A DNA stretch of 64,000 nucleotides from Curvibacter sp. (lineage in GTDB: Bacteria > Pseudomonadota > Gammaproteobacteria > Burkholderiales > Burkholderiaceae_C). Shown piece after piece: positions 9,143-19,128 of the stretch; position 1 is the stretch's first letter, and every line of letters starts with the position of its first letter. A model generated the notes under the pieces. It saw nothing but the letters and a program-made list of their open reading frames with translations. It was not told where the DNA came from and did not search any database. Location of the stretch: assembly GCA_004293725.1 (NCBI GenBank), contig REAW01000015.1, positions 59,318-123,317 of the forward strand. Direction: 5' to 3'. The position numbers and the translations under genes are program-made.

Positions 9143-10351
9143 TTAGACTACCTTGGCGATTGCCGCACAAACGTAGTCAATGTTCTTGCTGTTGAGCGCA
9201 GCTACACACATGCGTCCCGTGTCGGTGCCATACACGCCAAACTCGTTGCGCAGACGCACCATTTGGTCCTTGGAGAGCCCGGAGTAGCTGAACATGCCGA
9301 TCTGGGAGGTGATGAAGGACATATCCTGTTTCACACCGGCGGCTTTCAGGCCATCGACCAGTTTCTGGCGCATCGCTTTGATGCGCACGCGCATTTCGCC
9401 CAGTTCTTTTTCCCACAACGTACGCAGTTCGGGATTGTTCAGCACCGCTGCCACCACTGCACCGCCATGGGTGGGCGGATTGGAATAGTTGGTGCGAATG
9501 ACAATCTTGAGCTGGCTCAGCACACGGCCGGCTTCTTCTTTGTCCTGGCACAGTACGGACAAGCCGCCCACACGCTCGCCGTACAAGCTGAAGCTCTTGG
9601 AGAATGACGTGGACACAAAAAAGCTCAGGCCCGCGGCAACAAACTTCTGGATGACCGCACCGTCCTCAGCGATGCCATAGCCAAAACCTTGATAGGCCAT
9701 GTCCAAGAAGGGAGTCAGGTTCTTGGCCTTGACGGCGGCAATGACTTGGTCCCACTGCTCGGGCGTGATGTCGTAGCCGGTAGGGTTGTGGCAGCAGGCA
9801 TGCAGCACCACCACGGTGCCTGCCGCTGCGGCATTCAGGCTGGCAAGGTAGCCTTCAAAGTTCACGCCACCCTTGCCGCCATTGGCCGTTGCATCAAAGT
9901 ATGCATAGGTACCCACCTCAAAACCGGCGTTGGTGAACAGTGCGCGGTGGTTTTCCCAGCTGGGGTCAGATATCAGCACTTTGGCGGTGGGGTTGAGCTT
10001 TTTCAGGAAGTCGGCGCCAATCTTCAGGCCGCCGGTGCCGCCAATGGCCTGCACTGTAGCCACGCGGCCGGAGGTGACGGGCTCGCTATCGGCACCGAAG
10101 ACCAGTCCCTTGACCGCGTTGTCGTAGGCCACAATGCCGTCTATGGGGAGGTAGCCCCGTGCGGTGGGCTTGTCCATCATGGTCTTCTCGGCAGCTTGCA
10201 CGCACTGCAGCAGGGGTAGTTTGCCGTTGTCGTCGAAATACACGCCTACGCCCAGGTTCACCTTGTTGGGGTTGGTGTCAGCGTTGAATTGTTCGTTCAG
10301 ACCCAGGATGGGGTCGCGGGGAGCCATTTCGACGGCAGAGAAAAGAGACAT
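9143..10351 (-). CDS. tyrB: Aromatic/aspartate aminotransferase, PLP-dependent class I
   Basis: A 402-residue fold-type I aminotransferase of the E. coli AspC/TyrB branch. N-terminus MSLFSAVEMAPRDPILGLNEQF and NLGVGVYFDDNGKLPLL are typical. The cofactor Tyr/Asp region is FLDMAYQGFGYG, the PLP lysine is in STSFSKSFSLYGERVG, and the substrate-carboxylate arginine lies in the MFSYSGL to GVYGTDTGRMCVAAL tail. It transfers amino groups between aspartate or aromatic amino acids and 2-oxoglutarate. The TyrB/AspC choice is not certain from sequence. A GCGGGTAATCCCTA motif (10405-10418) lies upstream. Confidence 0.88.
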   Translation of the reverse strand: MSLFSAVEMAPRDPILGLNEQFNADTNPNKVNLGVGVYFDDNGKLPLLQCVQAAEKTMMDKPTARGYLPIDGIVAYDNAVKGLVFGADSEPVTSGRVATVQAIGGTGGLKIGADFLKKLNPTAKVLISDPSWENHRALFTNAGFEVGTYAYFDATANGGKGGVNFEGYLASLNAAAAGTVVVLHACCHNPTGYDITPEQWDQVIAAVKAKNLTPFLDMAYQGFGYGIAEDGAVIQKFVAAGLSFFVSTSFSKSFSLYGERVGGLSVLCQDKEEAGRVLSQLKIVIRTNYSNPPTHGGAVVAAVLNNPELRTLWEKELGEMRVRIKAMRQKLVDGLKAAGVKQDMSFITSQIGMFSYSGLSKDQMVRLRNEFGVYGTDTGRMCVAALNSKNIDYVCAAIAKVV

Positions 10352-10404
10352 GAAAAAGTCCTGTGATTGGAATGTCGGGGATACCTAGTACCGCGGCCTG
10401 CGGT

Positions 10405-10418
10405 GCGGGTAATCCCTA
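10405..10418 (-). promoter_or_regulatory. Shared 14-nt upstream motif, copy A
   Basis: GCGGGTAATCCCTA, read on the minus strand as TAGGGATTACCCGC, about 55 bases before the aminotransferase start. The identical 14-mer occurs at 39644-39657 upstream of the minus-strand transglycosylase gene. Function unknown; a shared regulator is only a guess. Confidence 0.3.
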
Positions 10419-10455
10419 TTTTACCGGGCACTGCGTTGGTGCCTTTTCTGGGTGT

Positions 10456-11499
10456 TTAACGCGTCAGGCCCCGTGCCAGTGCACGCGTCACCTCGGCGGC
10501 TGGCACATTGCGACATTGAGAGGCGTTTTGCCCGCTCCAGAGAGGTGAAAAATCAGTGCTTCCTTGGCTTTCGGCACGCGCACGCAGCGGCGCAAGGGCG
10601 GCGGTGGCCAGCGGAAATGTTGGGGCCGCAGGGCTCAGAGGCCCCAACTCCCGCATCAGCCGGTTCATGATGCCGCGCGCTGGCCTGCCTGTGAATAGAG
10701 TCGTGAGCGCCGTGTGGCACGCCGCCGGGCTTTGCAGTGCTGATCGGTGCAATTCCGAGGTGGTGGCTTCTGGGCAGCACATGTAGGCAGTTCCCACCTG
10801 TACCGCCGAGGCGCCCAACGCTATGGCACCAGCGATGCCGCAGGCATCAGCGATGCCGCCAGCTGCTATTACGGGCAAATCTACCGCCTGGACAATTTGT
10901 GGCAGCAGGGCCATGGTGCCCAACTGGGTGCTGAGATCCTCCGTCAGGAACATACCCCGGTGCCCACCTGCCTCAAGCCCTTGGGCAATGATGGCATCAG
11001 CCCCGTGGGCTTGCAGCCACAAGGCTTCATCCACGGTAGTGGCCGACGCGATCACTTTGCTGCCCCAGCTTTTGACACGCTGTAGAAGCGCGGCGGATGG
11101 CAGCCCGAAGTGAAAACTTAACACTGCGGGTTTGAAGGCTTCGACCACATTGGCTACATCTTCGCTGAAGGGTGCGCGGCTAGCGCCTGGCGCTATGTCG
11201 GCCAACAATAGCCCCAGTTCCGAGTAATACGGCTGCAGTGCTTGCTGCCAGACCGCGTCACGCGCGGCGTCGGGCGGTGGTGGGGTGTGACAAAAGAAAT
11301 TGACGTTGTAAGGCTGCTGAGTCAATGCAGTGAGCTGCGTGAGTTCTGCGTGCAATGCTTCCAGACTTAACATCGCAGCGGGAATGGAGCCTAGGCCACC
11401 TGCATTGCTCACGGCGGCAGCCAACGCATGGCCTTGCACACCCGCCATGGGGGCTTGAATCAGGGGCAGGGCGGAGCCCAGAAAAGAAGGGTTTGGCAT
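10456..11499 (-). CDS. Nitronate monooxygenase family flavoprotein
   Basis: A 347-residue FMN-dependent TIM-barrel protein of the nitronate monooxygenase / 2-nitropropane dioxygenase family. Seen are the N-terminal PLIQAPMAGVQG, the catalytic-base region SFHFGLPS, GADAIIAQGLEAGGHRG, and the phosphate-binding VIAAGGIADACGIAGAIALGASAVQVGTAYMCCPEA. Such enzymes oxidise nitronates such as propionate 3-nitronate, though many members act on other substrates. It is divergent from uvrB with about 65 bases between starts. Confidence 0.85.
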   Translation of the reverse strand: MPNPSFLGSALPLIQAPMAGVQGHALAAAVSNAGGLGSIPAAMLSLEALHAELTQLTALTQQPYNVNFFCHTPPPPDAARDAVWQQALQPYYSELGLLLADIAPGASRAPFSEDVANVVEAFKPAVLSFHFGLPSAALLQRVKSWGSKVIASATTVDEALWLQAHGADAIIAQGLEAGGHRGMFLTEDLSTQLGTMALLPQIVQAVDLPVIAAGGIADACGIAGAIALGASAVQVGTAYMCCPEATTSELHRSALQSPAACHTALTTLFTGRPARGIMNRLMRELGPLSPAAPTFPLATAALAPLRARAESQGSTDFSPLWSGQNASQCRNVPAAEVTRALARGLTR

Positions 11500-11564
11500 A
11501 GAGATGGTGGGTGGGGGCGCGGTCTAGTCTACAGTTCCACCTTTGCCCTTTTGAGCCTGCCGCC

Positions 11565-13676
11565 ATGTCCGTCCCCCACCCCACCATTGCAGTGACCGAT
11601 GATGCCGAACAGGTGCGCACGGGAATCTTTGTGCGCTACCCGGACTCACCGTATGAGTTGTACCAACCTTATCCGCCAGCCGGCGACCAGCCCGAGGCGA
11701 TTGACCAGTTGGTCGAGGGGGTAGTCGATGGTGAGGTTTTTCAGACTCTGTTGGGTGTGACCGGCTCGGGCAAAACCTTCACCATGGCCAATGTGATCGC
11801 CCGCCTGGGTCGTCCGGCCATTGTGTTTGCGCCGAACAAGACACTGGCTGCGCAGCTGTACAGCGAGTTCCGCGAGTTCTTTCCCAAGAATGCGGTGGAA
11901 TACTTTGTAAGTTACTACGACTACTACCAGCCAGAGGCCTATGTGCCGCAGCGCGACCTGTTTATCGAGAAGGACAGTGCGATCAACGAGCACATTGAGC
12001 AAATGCGCTTGAGTTGCACCAAGAGCCTTCTGGAGCGACGCGATGTGGTGATCGTGGCCACGGTGTCGGCCATTTACGGCATTGGCAAGCCCGAGAGCTA
12101 CCACCAGATGGTGATGACGCTGCGTACGGGCGACAAGCTGGGCCAGCGCGACATGATCGCCCAACTGGTACGCATGCAGTACCAGCGCAACGACATGGAT
12201 TTTTCACGTGGGGCGTTCCGTGTGCGCGGGGACACTATCGACATCTTTCCGGCAGAGCACAGCGAAATGGCGATCCGCGTGGAGCTGTTTGACGATGAGA
12301 TCGAGAGTCTGCAGCTGTTCGACCCGCTGACCGGGCGTATCCGCCAAAAGATTCCCCGGTTTACTGTCTACCCCAGCAGCCATTACGTGACGCCGCGAGA
12401 ACAGGTGCTGATGGCCGTGGAAACCATTAAGACGGAGCTGTCGGACCGGCTCAAGGAGTTTGTCAGCATGGGCAAGCTGGTGGAAGCCCAGCGGCTGGAG
12501 CAGCGCACGCGCTTTGACCTGGAAATGCTGAGCGAGGTGGGGCACTGCAAGGGGATTGAGAATTACTCGCGCCACTTGAGTGGCTCGGAGCCCGGTGAGC
12601 CGCCCTCGACACTGACCGACTACCTGCCCAAGGATGCCGTGATGTTTTTGGACGAAAGCCATGTGCTTATCGGTCAGTTTGGCGGCATGTACAACGGCGA
12701 CCGGGCGCGTAAGACCACGTTGGTGGAATATGGCTTTCGCCTGCCCAGCGCGCTGGACAACCGGCCGCTGAAGTTCGAAGAGTTCGAGACCAAGATGCGC
12801 CAGGCCATTTTTGTGTCGGCCACTCCCGCGCAATGGGAGAAGGACCATGCAGGCAAGGTTGTCGAGCAGCTGGTGCGTCCGACCGGGCTTGTCGATCCAG
12901 AAGTAGAAGTGCGCCCTGCCACCAGCCAGGTAGATGACGTGCTGCAGGAAATCCGCATTCGCGTGGACAAGAACGAGCGTGTGTTGATTACGACTTTGAC
13001 AAAACGCATGGCAGAACAGCTCACCGATTACCTGACCGACAACGGTGTCAAAGTCCGCTATCTGCATAGTGATGTGGACACCGTGGAGCGCGTGGAGATA
13101 TTGCGCGACCTTCGCTTGGGCACCTTCGATGTGCTGGTGGGCATCAACCTGTTGCGCGAGGGACTAGACATTCCAGAAGTCTCGTTAGTGGCCATTTTGG
13201 ATGCTGACAAAGAGGGTTTTTTGCGCTCTGAACGCTCACTGATACAGACCATCGGCCGGGCGGCACGTAATTTGGAAGGCCGTGCCATTTTGTATGCCGA
13301 CAAGGTCACCGACTCGATGGAGCGTGCGATCGGTGAGACCGAGCGCCGACGCAAAAAGCAGATTGCCCACAATTTGGAGCGAGGCATCACGCCCAAGGCG
13401 ATTGTTAAAAAGGTGCGTGACCTGATAGATGGCGTCTACAGCGAGAAGGCCGGCAAAGAAGCTGAGCGTTTGGAACGCGATGCCCAACAGCGCGCCCAGG
13501 TGGAAGACATGAGCGAAAAGGACGTCTCCCGCGAAATCAAGCGCTTGGAGAAACTGATGATGGAGCATGCGCGCAACCTGGAGTTCGAAAAAGCAGCACG
13601 TGTGCGCGATCAGTTGCACATCCTTAAAGAGCAAGCCTTTGGCGCGCCAGGGGCCGATAACGTGGTGATTTTGTAA
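11565..13676 (+). CDS. uvrB: Excinuclease ABC subunit B
   Basis: A 703-residue nucleotide excision repair helicase-like subunit that loads on damaged DNA with UvrA and recruits UvrC. Walker A is [10 protein letters not shown]. The DNA-binding beta-hairpin contains [16 protein letters not shown]. The DEAD-like motif II is MFLDESHV, motif VI is QTIGRAARN, and the C-terminal UVR domain ([24 protein letters not shown]) binds UvrC. ATG at 11565 gives the usual short N-terminus ([10 protein letters not shown]); the frame is open upstream but has no better start. No clear LexA box was found in front. Confidence 0.97.
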   Translation: MSVPHPTIAVTDDAEQVRTGIFVRYPDSPYELYQPYPPAGDQPEAIDQLVEGVVDGEVFQTLLGVTGSGKTFTMANVIARLGRPAIVFAPNKTLAAQLYSEFREFFPKNAVEYFVSYYDYYQPEAYVPQRDLFIEKDSAINEHIEQMRLSCTKSLLERRDVVIVATVSAIYGIGKPESYHQMVMTLRTGDKLGQRDMIAQLVRMQYQRNDMDFSRGAFRVRGDTIDIFPAEHSEMAIRVELFDDEIESLQLFDPLTGRIRQKIPRFTVYPSSHYVTPREQVLMAVETIKTELSDRLKEFVSMGKLVEAQRLEQRTRFDLEMLSEVGHCKGIENYSRHLSGSEPGEPPSTLTDYLPKDAVMFLDESHVLIGQFGGMYNGDRARKTTLVEYGFRLPSALDNRPLKFEEFETKMRQAIFVSATPAQWEKDHAGKVVEQLVRPTGLVDPEVEVRPATSQVDDVLQEIRIRVDKNERVLITTLTKRMAEQLTDYLTDNGVKVRYLHSDVDTVERVEILRDLRLGTFDVLVGINLLREGLDIPEVSLVAILDADKEGFLRSERSLIQTIGRAARNLEGRAILYADKVTDSMERAIGETERRRKKQIAHNLERGITPKAIVKKVRDLIDGVYSEKAGKEAERLERDAQQRAQVEDMSEKDVSREIKRLEKLMMEHARNLEFEKAARVRDQLHILKEQAFGAPGADNVVIL

Positions 13677-13691
13677 AGTTGATTAAAACTA

Positions 13692-13725
13692 TCGGACTAA
13701 TAGACTGATCAGTCTGCTTGTCCGA
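13692..13725. promoter_or_regulatory. 34-bp imperfect palindrome between uvrB and iscR
   Basis: Outer arms TCGGAC/GTCCGA and inner arms AGACTGA/TCAGTCT share the same centre (between 13708 and 13709). It has no T tract, so it is either a weak uvrB terminator or a protein-binding site in front of iscR. It is distinct from the IscR box at 13748. Confidence 0.45.
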
Positions 13726-13747
13726 GTAAATTGAAGGGTTGTGTGCT

Positions 13748-13772
13748 ATAGTTGACTCCGTTAGTCAACAAT
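13748..13772 (+). promoter_or_regulatory. IscR type 1 binding site over iscR promoter
   Basis: A 25-base dyad starting ATAGTTGACT and ending TTAGTCAACAAT, a close match to the published E. coli type 1 IscR site (ATASYYGACT and YAGTCRR half-sites). It overlaps a TGnTATAGT extended -10 element at about 13745-13753. This is the arrangement expected for autorepression of the isc operon by holo-IscR. It lies 24 bases before the iscR start. Confidence 0.75.
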
Positions 13773-13796
13773 CCCCTAGGACTGAAGGAGCCAGCG

Positions 13797-14333
13797 ATGC
13801 GTCTCACAACCAAAGGCCGTTTTGCGGTCACCGCGATGATCGATTTAGGCCTGCGCCAAAGCTCGGGTCCTGTGACGTTGGCTGCAATCAGTCAGCGCCA
13901 ACAAATCTCCCTGTCTTATCTGGAGCAGCTTTTCGGCAAGTTGCGCCGCCATGATTTGGTTGAGTCCACCCGTGGGCCTGGGGGTGGGTATACCCTTGCT
14001 CGCAAGGCAAGCGACATCACGGTTGCTGAAATTATTGTGTCGGTAGACGAGCCTATTGACGCCACCCAGTGCGCAGGCAAGGAAAACTGCTTGGGAGAGG
14101 GGGCGCGTTGCATGACCCATGATTTGTGGGCTTCATTGAATACCCGGATGGTGGAGTTTTTGGATTCCGTGACGCTGCAAAAGCTGGTGGATGACCAGTT
14201 GGCCAAAGGCCTTCAAGTCGAAGACAAACCCACCATCAGGCGTGCCATTTCCGCCATGCCAGTGGTCAAACCGATTCGGGTGAACGCGCCCAACTCGGTT
14301 TTTGCCTTGGGTAACGCGTTTTCCAAGTCCTGA
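13797..14333 (+). CDS. iscR: Rrf2-family Fe-S regulator IscR
   Basis: A 178-residue [2Fe-2S] transcription factor that senses Fe-S status and represses the isc operon when loaded. The N-terminal winged helix (MRLTTKGRFAVTAMIDL) and recognition region QQISLSYLEQLFGKLRR are clear. The cluster ligands are Cys92, Cys98, Cys105 and His108 (QCAGKENCLGEGARCMTHDLW), one residue wider than in E. coli IscR. ATG at 13797 follows GGAG; an earlier in-frame ATG at 13752 would fall inside the IscR box and is rejected. First gene of iscR-iscS-iscU-iscA-hscB-hscA-fdx. Confidence 0.95.
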   Translation: MRLTTKGRFAVTAMIDLGLRQSSGPVTLAAISQRQQISLSYLEQLFGKLRRHDLVESTRGPGGGYTLARKASDITVAEIIVSVDEPIDATQCAGKENCLGEGARCMTHDLWASLNTRMVEFLDSVTLQKLVDDQLAKGLQVEDKPTIRRAISAMPVVKPIRVNAPNSVFALGNAFSKS

Positions 14334-14369
14334 TATCGCCGTCATTTTTAAGTTAGTACTGAGCAAGCC

Positions 14370-15590
14370 ATGGATTCCACTCCTCATTTCCCTATTTACA
14401 TGGACTACAGCGCCACCAATCCCTGCGATGAGCGGGTGGTGGATGCTATGGTGCCTTGGCTGCGCAACCACTTTGGCAATCCCGCGTCGCGCAGCCATGC
14501 TTGGGGCTGGGAGGCTGAAGCGGCTGTGGAAAAGGCCCGCGAGCAAGTGGCTGCGCTGATTGGTGCTGATCCACGTGAGATTGTTTGGACCTCGGGTGCG
14601 ACCGAATCGAATAACTTGGCGTTGAAAGGTGCTGCGCACTTTTACCAGTCCAAGGGTAAGCACCTGATTACCGTCAAGACAGAACACAAAGCGGTATTGG
14701 ATACCTGCCGCGAACTCGAGCGCCAAGGCTTCGAAGTTACGTATCTCGATGTCAAGGAAGATGGTTTAGTGGATCTGGATGCCTTTCAGGCTGCTATTCG
14801 TCCCGATACCATCTTGGCCAGTGTGATGTTCGTGAATAACGAAATAGGTGTGATTCAGGACATCGCGGCCATTGGTGCTATTTGCCGTCAAAGGGGCGTG
14901 ATTTTTCATGTGGACGCTGCCCAAGCTACGGGTCGGGTGGACATTGACATGGCCACACTACCCGTCGATTTAATGAGTTTGACTTCTCATAAAACGTATG
15001 GTCCCAAAGGGATTGGCGCTTTGTTTGTGCGCCGCAAACCACGCATTCGCCTGGAAGCGCAAATGCATGGTGGCGGCCACGAGCGCGGCATGCGCAGTGG
15101 CACGCTACCCACGCATCAGATCGTCGGCATGGGCGAGGCTTACGCAATAGCCAAAGCTGAAATGCACGCTGAAAACATTCGCATTAAGGCCTTGCACGAC
15201 CGTATGCTGGCAGGCCTCAAGGATGTTGAGCAAGTGTTTATCAATGGGCATGAAACGCAGCGCGTGCCGCACAACCTGAACATGAGCTTCAATTACGTAG
15301 AAGGTGAATCCTTGATCATGGGCATCAAAGGGCTGGCTGTGTCCAGCGGTTCTGCCTGCACCTCGGCGTCATTGGAGCCCAGCTACGTGTTGCGCGCACT
15401 GGGTCGTAGTGACGAGTTGGCGCACAGCAGTTTGCGAATGACGATTGGCAGGTGGACCACCGAAGCCGATATTGACTATGCCGTGGACACAATCAAGAAA
15501 AACGTAGGCAAGCTGCGGGACCTGAGCCCGCTGTGGGATATGTACAAAGAAGGTATCGATCTATCGACCATTCAGTGGGCTGCCCACTGA
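14370..15590 (+). CDS. iscS: Cysteine desulfurase IscS
   Basis: A 406-residue PLP enzyme that takes sulfur from cysteine and passes it as persulfide to IscU and other acceptors. The PLP lysine is in [12 protein letters not shown]. The mobile-loop catalytic cysteine is in [10 protein letters not shown], the class I (IscS/NifS) signature. Length and C-terminal tail ([27 protein letters not shown]) match IscS. It follows iscR by 36 bases in the isc operon. Confidence 0.97.
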   Translation: MDSTPHFPIYMDYSATNPCDERVVDAMVPWLRNHFGNPASRSHAWGWEAEAAVEKAREQVAALIGADPREIVWTSGATESNNLALKGAAHFYQSKGKHLITVKTEHKAVLDTCRELERQGFEVTYLDVKEDGLVDLDAFQAAIRPDTILASVMFVNNEIGVIQDIAAIGAICRQRGVIFHVDAAQATGRVDIDMATLPVDLMSLTSHKTYGPKGIGALFVRRKPRIRLEAQMHGGGHERGMRSGTLPTHQIVGMGEAYAIAKAEMHAENIRIKALHDRMLAGLKDVEQVFINGHETQRVPHNLNMSFNYVEGESLIMGIKGLAVSSGSACTSASLEPSYVLRALGRSDELAHSSLRMTIGRWTTEADIDYAVDTIKKNVGKLRDLSPLWDMYKEGIDLSTIQWAAH

Positions 15591-15614
15591 CCCCTCAATT
15601 TGGAGAAAAACGAA

Positions 15615-16001
15615 ATGGCCTATTCTGAAAAAGTCGTTGATCACTATGAAAATCCCCGCAACGTTGGCAGCTTTGAAAAAGGTGACGACAGCGTGGGAAC
15701 CGGCATGGTGGGAGCACCCGCCTGCGGTGATGTGATGAAGTTGCAGATCAAAGTGAATCCTCTTACAGGGGTAATCGAGGATGCACGTTTCAAGACCTAT
15801 GGGTGCGGTTCTGCCATTGCTTCGAGCTCCTTGGTGACAGAGTGGGTCAAGGGCAAGACGCTCGATGAGGCGGCTGCTTTAAAGAATAGCCAAATCGCAG
15901 AAGAGTTGGCATTGCCACCGGTAAAGATCCATTGCTCCATCTTGGCAGAAGACGCCATCAAGGCAGCGGTTGACGACTACAAGAAAAAACACCTCAACTA
16001 A
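15615..16001 (+). CDS. iscU: Fe-S scaffold IscU
   Basis: A 128-residue scaffold on which IscS sulfur and iron assemble into [2Fe-2S] and [4Fe-4S] clusters. The three conserved cysteines are present (GAPACGDVMKL, YGCGSAIASSS, KIHCSILAEDA). The LPPVK motif recognised by HscA is intact. ATG at 15615 (MAYSEKV) with GGAG upstream is the normal start; a TTG five codons earlier is rejected. Fourteenth base gap to iscS shows tight operon spacing. Confidence 0.97.
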   Translation: MAYSEKVVDHYENPRNVGSFEKGDDSVGTGMVGAPACGDVMKLQIKVNPLTGVIEDARFKTYGCGSAIASSSLVTEWVKGKTLDEAAALKNSQIAEELALPPVKIHCSILAEDAIKAAVDDYKKKHLN

Positions 16002-16047
16002 TAAGCTCGCGGGATAGATCCCCGGGCTCACCCCGTCTGAATACAAA

Positions 16048-16371
16048 ATGACAGTTACTCTCACCGAGGCCGCAGCGCGGCACGTGACCCGCTATCTGAC
16101 CAAACGTGGAAAAGGCGTGGGGGTTAGGCTGGGCGTTAAAACGACGGGTTGCTCTGGTCTCGCATACCAGTTGGAGTATGTCGATGACCTGGCCCCCGAA
16201 GATATTGTGTTTGAGGGTTTTGGTGTGAAGGTTTTGGTTGATCCCAAAAGCCTTGCCTACATTGATGGCACGCAACTGGACTTTGTGCGTGAAGGCTTGA
16301 ACGAGGGCTTTCGCTTCAACAATCCCAACGAGCGTGACAAGTGCGGTTGCGGTGAGTCCTTCCGCGTGTGA
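16048..16371 (+). CDS. iscA: Fe-S assembly protein IscA
   Basis: A 107-residue A-type carrier that delivers clusters or iron to apoproteins. The conserved cysteines are in [15 protein letters not shown] and in the C-terminal KCGCGESF. Its stop overlaps the hscB start (GTGA), so translation of the two is coupled. Confidence 0.95.
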   Translation: MTVTLTEAAARHVTRYLTKRGKGVGVRLGVKTTGCSGLAYQLEYVDDLAPEDIVFEGFGVKVLVDPKSLAYIDGTQLDFVREGLNEGFRFNNPNERDKCGCGESFRV

Positions 16372-16883
16372 ATCTGCAGGCCGATGATTTCGAACTGTTT
16401 GGTCTGACTCGGCAGTTCGCGCAAGACCGTGCTGCGCTAGACGTCCGCTGGAAGGCCCTACAGCGTGAGGCTCACCCCGATAGGTTTGCCGCCCAAGGCG
16501 CTGCCGCGCAACGGGTGGCCATGCAGTGGTCCGTGCGTATCAATGAAGCTTACCAGCGACTCAAAGACCCGCTTAAACGTGCTGCTTATCTGTGTGAACT
16601 TGGGGGCGCGCCCGTGAATGCCCACAGCAATACCGCTATGCCGGCTGCGTTTCTGATGCAGCAGATGGAATGGCGCGAGGCGCTGGATGACGCGGAAGCG
16701 GTGTCTGCACTGCAAGCGGTGCAGGCCGAGGTGGACGCCTCGCGCGCGCAATTGCTGCAACAATGTGCCACCTTGCTGGACCAGCAACACGATGCGGTTG
16801 CGGCAGTGGGGCCTGTGCGGGCCTTAATGTTCATTGAAAAATTCACGCAAGACTTGAATCAGCGCTTCGACCAGTTTGAATAA
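16368..16883 (+). CDS. hscB: Fe-S co-chaperone HscB
   Basis: A 171-residue J-domain protein that brings IscU to HscA and stimulates its ATPase. The HPD tripeptide is in REAHPDRF near residue 35, and the C-terminal three-helix IscU-binding region follows ([16 protein letters not shown]). The start is GTG at 16368, overlapping the iscA stop. Low sequence conservation outside the J domain is normal for this family. Confidence 0.93.
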   Translation: MNLQADDFELFGLTRQFAQDRAALDVRWKALQREAHPDRFAAQGAAAQRVAMQWSVRINEAYQRLKDPLKRAAYLCELGGAPVNAHSNTAMPAAFLMQQMEWREALDDAEAVSALQAVQAEVDASRAQLLQQCATLLDQQHDAVAAVGPVRALMFIEKFTQDLNQRFDQFE

Positions 16884-16891
16884 TTACCGCC

Positions 16892-18748
16892 ATGGCGCTT
16901 CTACAAATTTCTGAACCCGGGCAATCGCCCAACCCGCATGAGCGTCGCATTGCCGTGGGTATTGACTTGGGCACCACCCATTCGTTGGTGGCCGCGGTGC
17001 GCAACGGCACGGCCGAGTGTTTGCCTGATGCGGATGGCAGGGTGATCCTGCCCAGCGTGGTGCGTTACGTGGATGCCCAGCGCCGTCAGATTGGCTTTGC
17101 GGCGTTGGAGCACCAGGCCAGCGACCCCGGCAATACGATTGCCTCGGTCAAACGCCTGATGGGCCGAGGCCTCAAGGACATTGCCCATCCTGAGAAGCTG
17201 CCTTACACGCTGCTGGACACACCGGGCATGGTCAAGGTGCGCACGATTGCGGGCGAGAAAAGCCCGGTCGAGGTAAGTGCCGAAATATTGGCCACGCTGC
17301 GCTTCCGTGCCGAAGACACTTTCAATGACGACATTTATGGCGCCGTGGTGACGGTGCCCGCGTACTTTGACGACGCGCAGCGCCAAGCGACCAAAGACGC
17401 TGCGCAGCTAGCCGGCCTGAATGTGCTGCGCCTGATCAATGAACCTACTGCAGCGGCCATTGCCTATGGTTTGGATAACGCGTCGGAAGGCGTGTATGCC
17501 GTGTACGACCTGGGTGGCGGAACCTTTGATATTTCTATCCTGCGCATGTCAGCCGGTGTTTTCGAAGTATTGGCAACTGGCGGCGATTCGGCTTTGGGCG
17601 GTGACGACTACGACCGTGCCTTGGCGGATTGGCTTCTCCAAGAGGCTGGCCTTTCTGCAAACACCCCAGAAGACCAAGCCCTGTTAATGGCCGAGGCCCG
17701 CAGTGCCAAGGAGGCGCTGTCGTCGGAAGACATCGTGACGGCTGAAGTGGACCTGTCGACTGGCGGGCTGGATGTATCTTTGAACCGTGACCAGTTTGAA
17801 CAGGCCACGGCGTCCTTGACTGCCAGAACCCTGCAGTCGGTGCGCAAGGCATTGCGCGACGCGGGCCTGCAAATAGAACACATCCAGGGCGTGGTCATGG
17901 TGGGTGGCTCTACTCGCATGCCACAGGTGCGCCGCGTGGTTGGCGAGTTTTTTGGTCAAGAGCCTTTAACCAACTTGAATCCTGATGAAGTCGTGGCTTT
18001 GGGTGCCTCCATTCAAGCCAATCAGCTAGCGGGCAACAACCCATCTGGCGACTTGCTGCTGCTGGACGTCATTCCCCTGTCCCTGGGTATTGAAACCATG
18101 GGGGGCTTGGTGGAACGCATCGTGCCGCGGAACCAGACCATTCCTACTGCCATGGCACAGGATTTCACCACCTACAAAGATGGTCAGACGGCTTTGGCCT
18201 TGCATGTTGTGCAGGGCGAGCGTGATCTGGTGTCAGACTGCCGCAGTCTGGCTCGTTTTGAGTTGCGCGGCATTCCACCCATGGCCGCTGGCGCAGCGCG
18301 TATTCGCGTAACGTTTACGGTGGATGCCGACGGTCTGTTAAATGTGGCGGCCAAGGAGCAGGTCAGCGGTGTCGAAGCGCGCATTGATGTCAAACCTTCG
18401 TATGGTTTGAGTGACGATCAGATTGCGCAGATGCTTAAAGAGAGCTTCACCACGGCCGAGGCAGACATGCGTGCACGTGCGCTGGTAGAAGCCCGTGTCG
18501 ATGCCGACCGACTGTTGCTGGCCACCCAAAGTGCGCTGGATGCGGATGGCGATTTGCTCAATGCAGAAGAACGTAGCGCCGTGGATTCCGCCATGCGATC
18601 CCTGGAAGCTGCCCGCAACAGCGAAGAAGCAGCCTTTGTTGAAGCCCAATCCAAAGCCCTGTCTGAGGCCACCGAATCCTTCGCAGCTATGCGCATGAAC
18701 CGCGGTATCGCGCACGCGCTGGCTGGCAAAAATATTGAAACCCTTTGA
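16892..18748 (+). CDS. hscA: Hsp70-type chaperone HscA
   Basis: A 618-residue specialised Hsp70 for Fe-S cluster transfer from IscU. The ATPase signatures are [26 protein letters not shown] and [17 protein letters not shown]. The substrate-binding half begins near residue 395 ([17 protein letters not shown]) and shows the HscA-type linker. It lies 8 bases after hscB and 20 before fdx. Confidence 0.96.
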   Translation: MALLQISEPGQSPNPHERRIAVGIDLGTTHSLVAAVRNGTAECLPDADGRVILPSVVRYVDAQRRQIGFAALEHQASDPGNTIASVKRLMGRGLKDIAHPEKLPYTLLDTPGMVKVRTIAGEKSPVEVSAEILATLRFRAEDTFNDDIYGAVVTVPAYFDDAQRQATKDAAQLAGLNVLRLINEPTAAAIAYGLDNASEGVYAVYDLGGGTFDISILRMSAGVFEVLATGGDSALGGDDYDRALADWLLQEAGLSANTPEDQALLMAEARSAKEALSSEDIVTAEVDLSTGGLDVSLNRDQFEQATASLTARTLQSVRKALRDAGLQIEHIQGVVMVGGSTRMPQVRRVVGEFFGQEPLTNLNPDEVVALGASIQANQLAGNNPSGDLLLLDVIPLSLGIETMGGLVERIVPRNQTIPTAMAQDFTTYKDGQTALALHVVQGERDLVSDCRSLARFELRGIPPMAAGAARIRVTFTVDADGLLNVAAKEQVSGVEARIDVKPSYGLSDDQIAQMLKESFTTAEADMRARALVEARVDADRLLLATQSALDADGDLLNAEERSAVDSAMRSLEAARNSEEAAFVEAQSKALSEATESFAAMRMNRGIAHALAGKNIETL

Positions 18749-18768
18749 CCCCCGTGTGAAGAAGCACC

Positions 18769-19107
18769 ATGCCGATCATCAAAATTTTGCCGCACGCTGA
18801 ATACTGCCCCGATGGAGCGGAGGTTTCTGCGCCTGCGGGCACTTCCATTTGCGAAGCCTTGCTGGAAAACGGCATCAAGATCGAACATGCCTGCGACATG
18901 AGCTGCGCTTGCACCACCTGCCATGTGGTGGTGCGCGAAGGCTTTGCTTCTCTCAATGACCTGGAAGAAACAGAGGAAGATTTGCTGGACCGGGCTTGGG
19001 GCTTGCAGCCACAGTCGCGTCTGAGTTGCCAGGCGTTCTTGGCGCAAAAAGACCTGGTGGTAGAAATCCCCAAGTACTCGCTGAACCACGCCAAAGAAAA
19101 TCATTGA
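18769..19107 (+). CDS. fdx: [2Fe-2S] ferredoxin of the isc system
   Basis: A 112-residue adrenodoxin-type ferredoxin that supplies electrons during cluster assembly. The cluster ligands are in HACDMSCACTTCHVVV (C-x5-C-x2-C) and the later SRLSCQAF. Length and tail fit isc ferredoxin. Last gene of the isc operon; no iscX follows, and dnaQ starts 21 bases on. Confidence 0.95.
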   Translation: MPIIKILPHAEYCPDGAEVSAPAGTSICEALLENGIKIEHACDMSCACTTCHVVVREGFASLNDLEETEEDLLDRAWGLQPQSRLSCQAFLAQKDLVVEIPKYSLNHAKENH

Positions 19108-19128
19108 AGCTCTAACGCCACTCCAGCT

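Noticed and set aside
11511..11564. N-terminal extension of uvrB
   Set aside because: The frame is open, but the extra 18 residues are not like UvrB and overlap the promoter region shared with the divergent gene.
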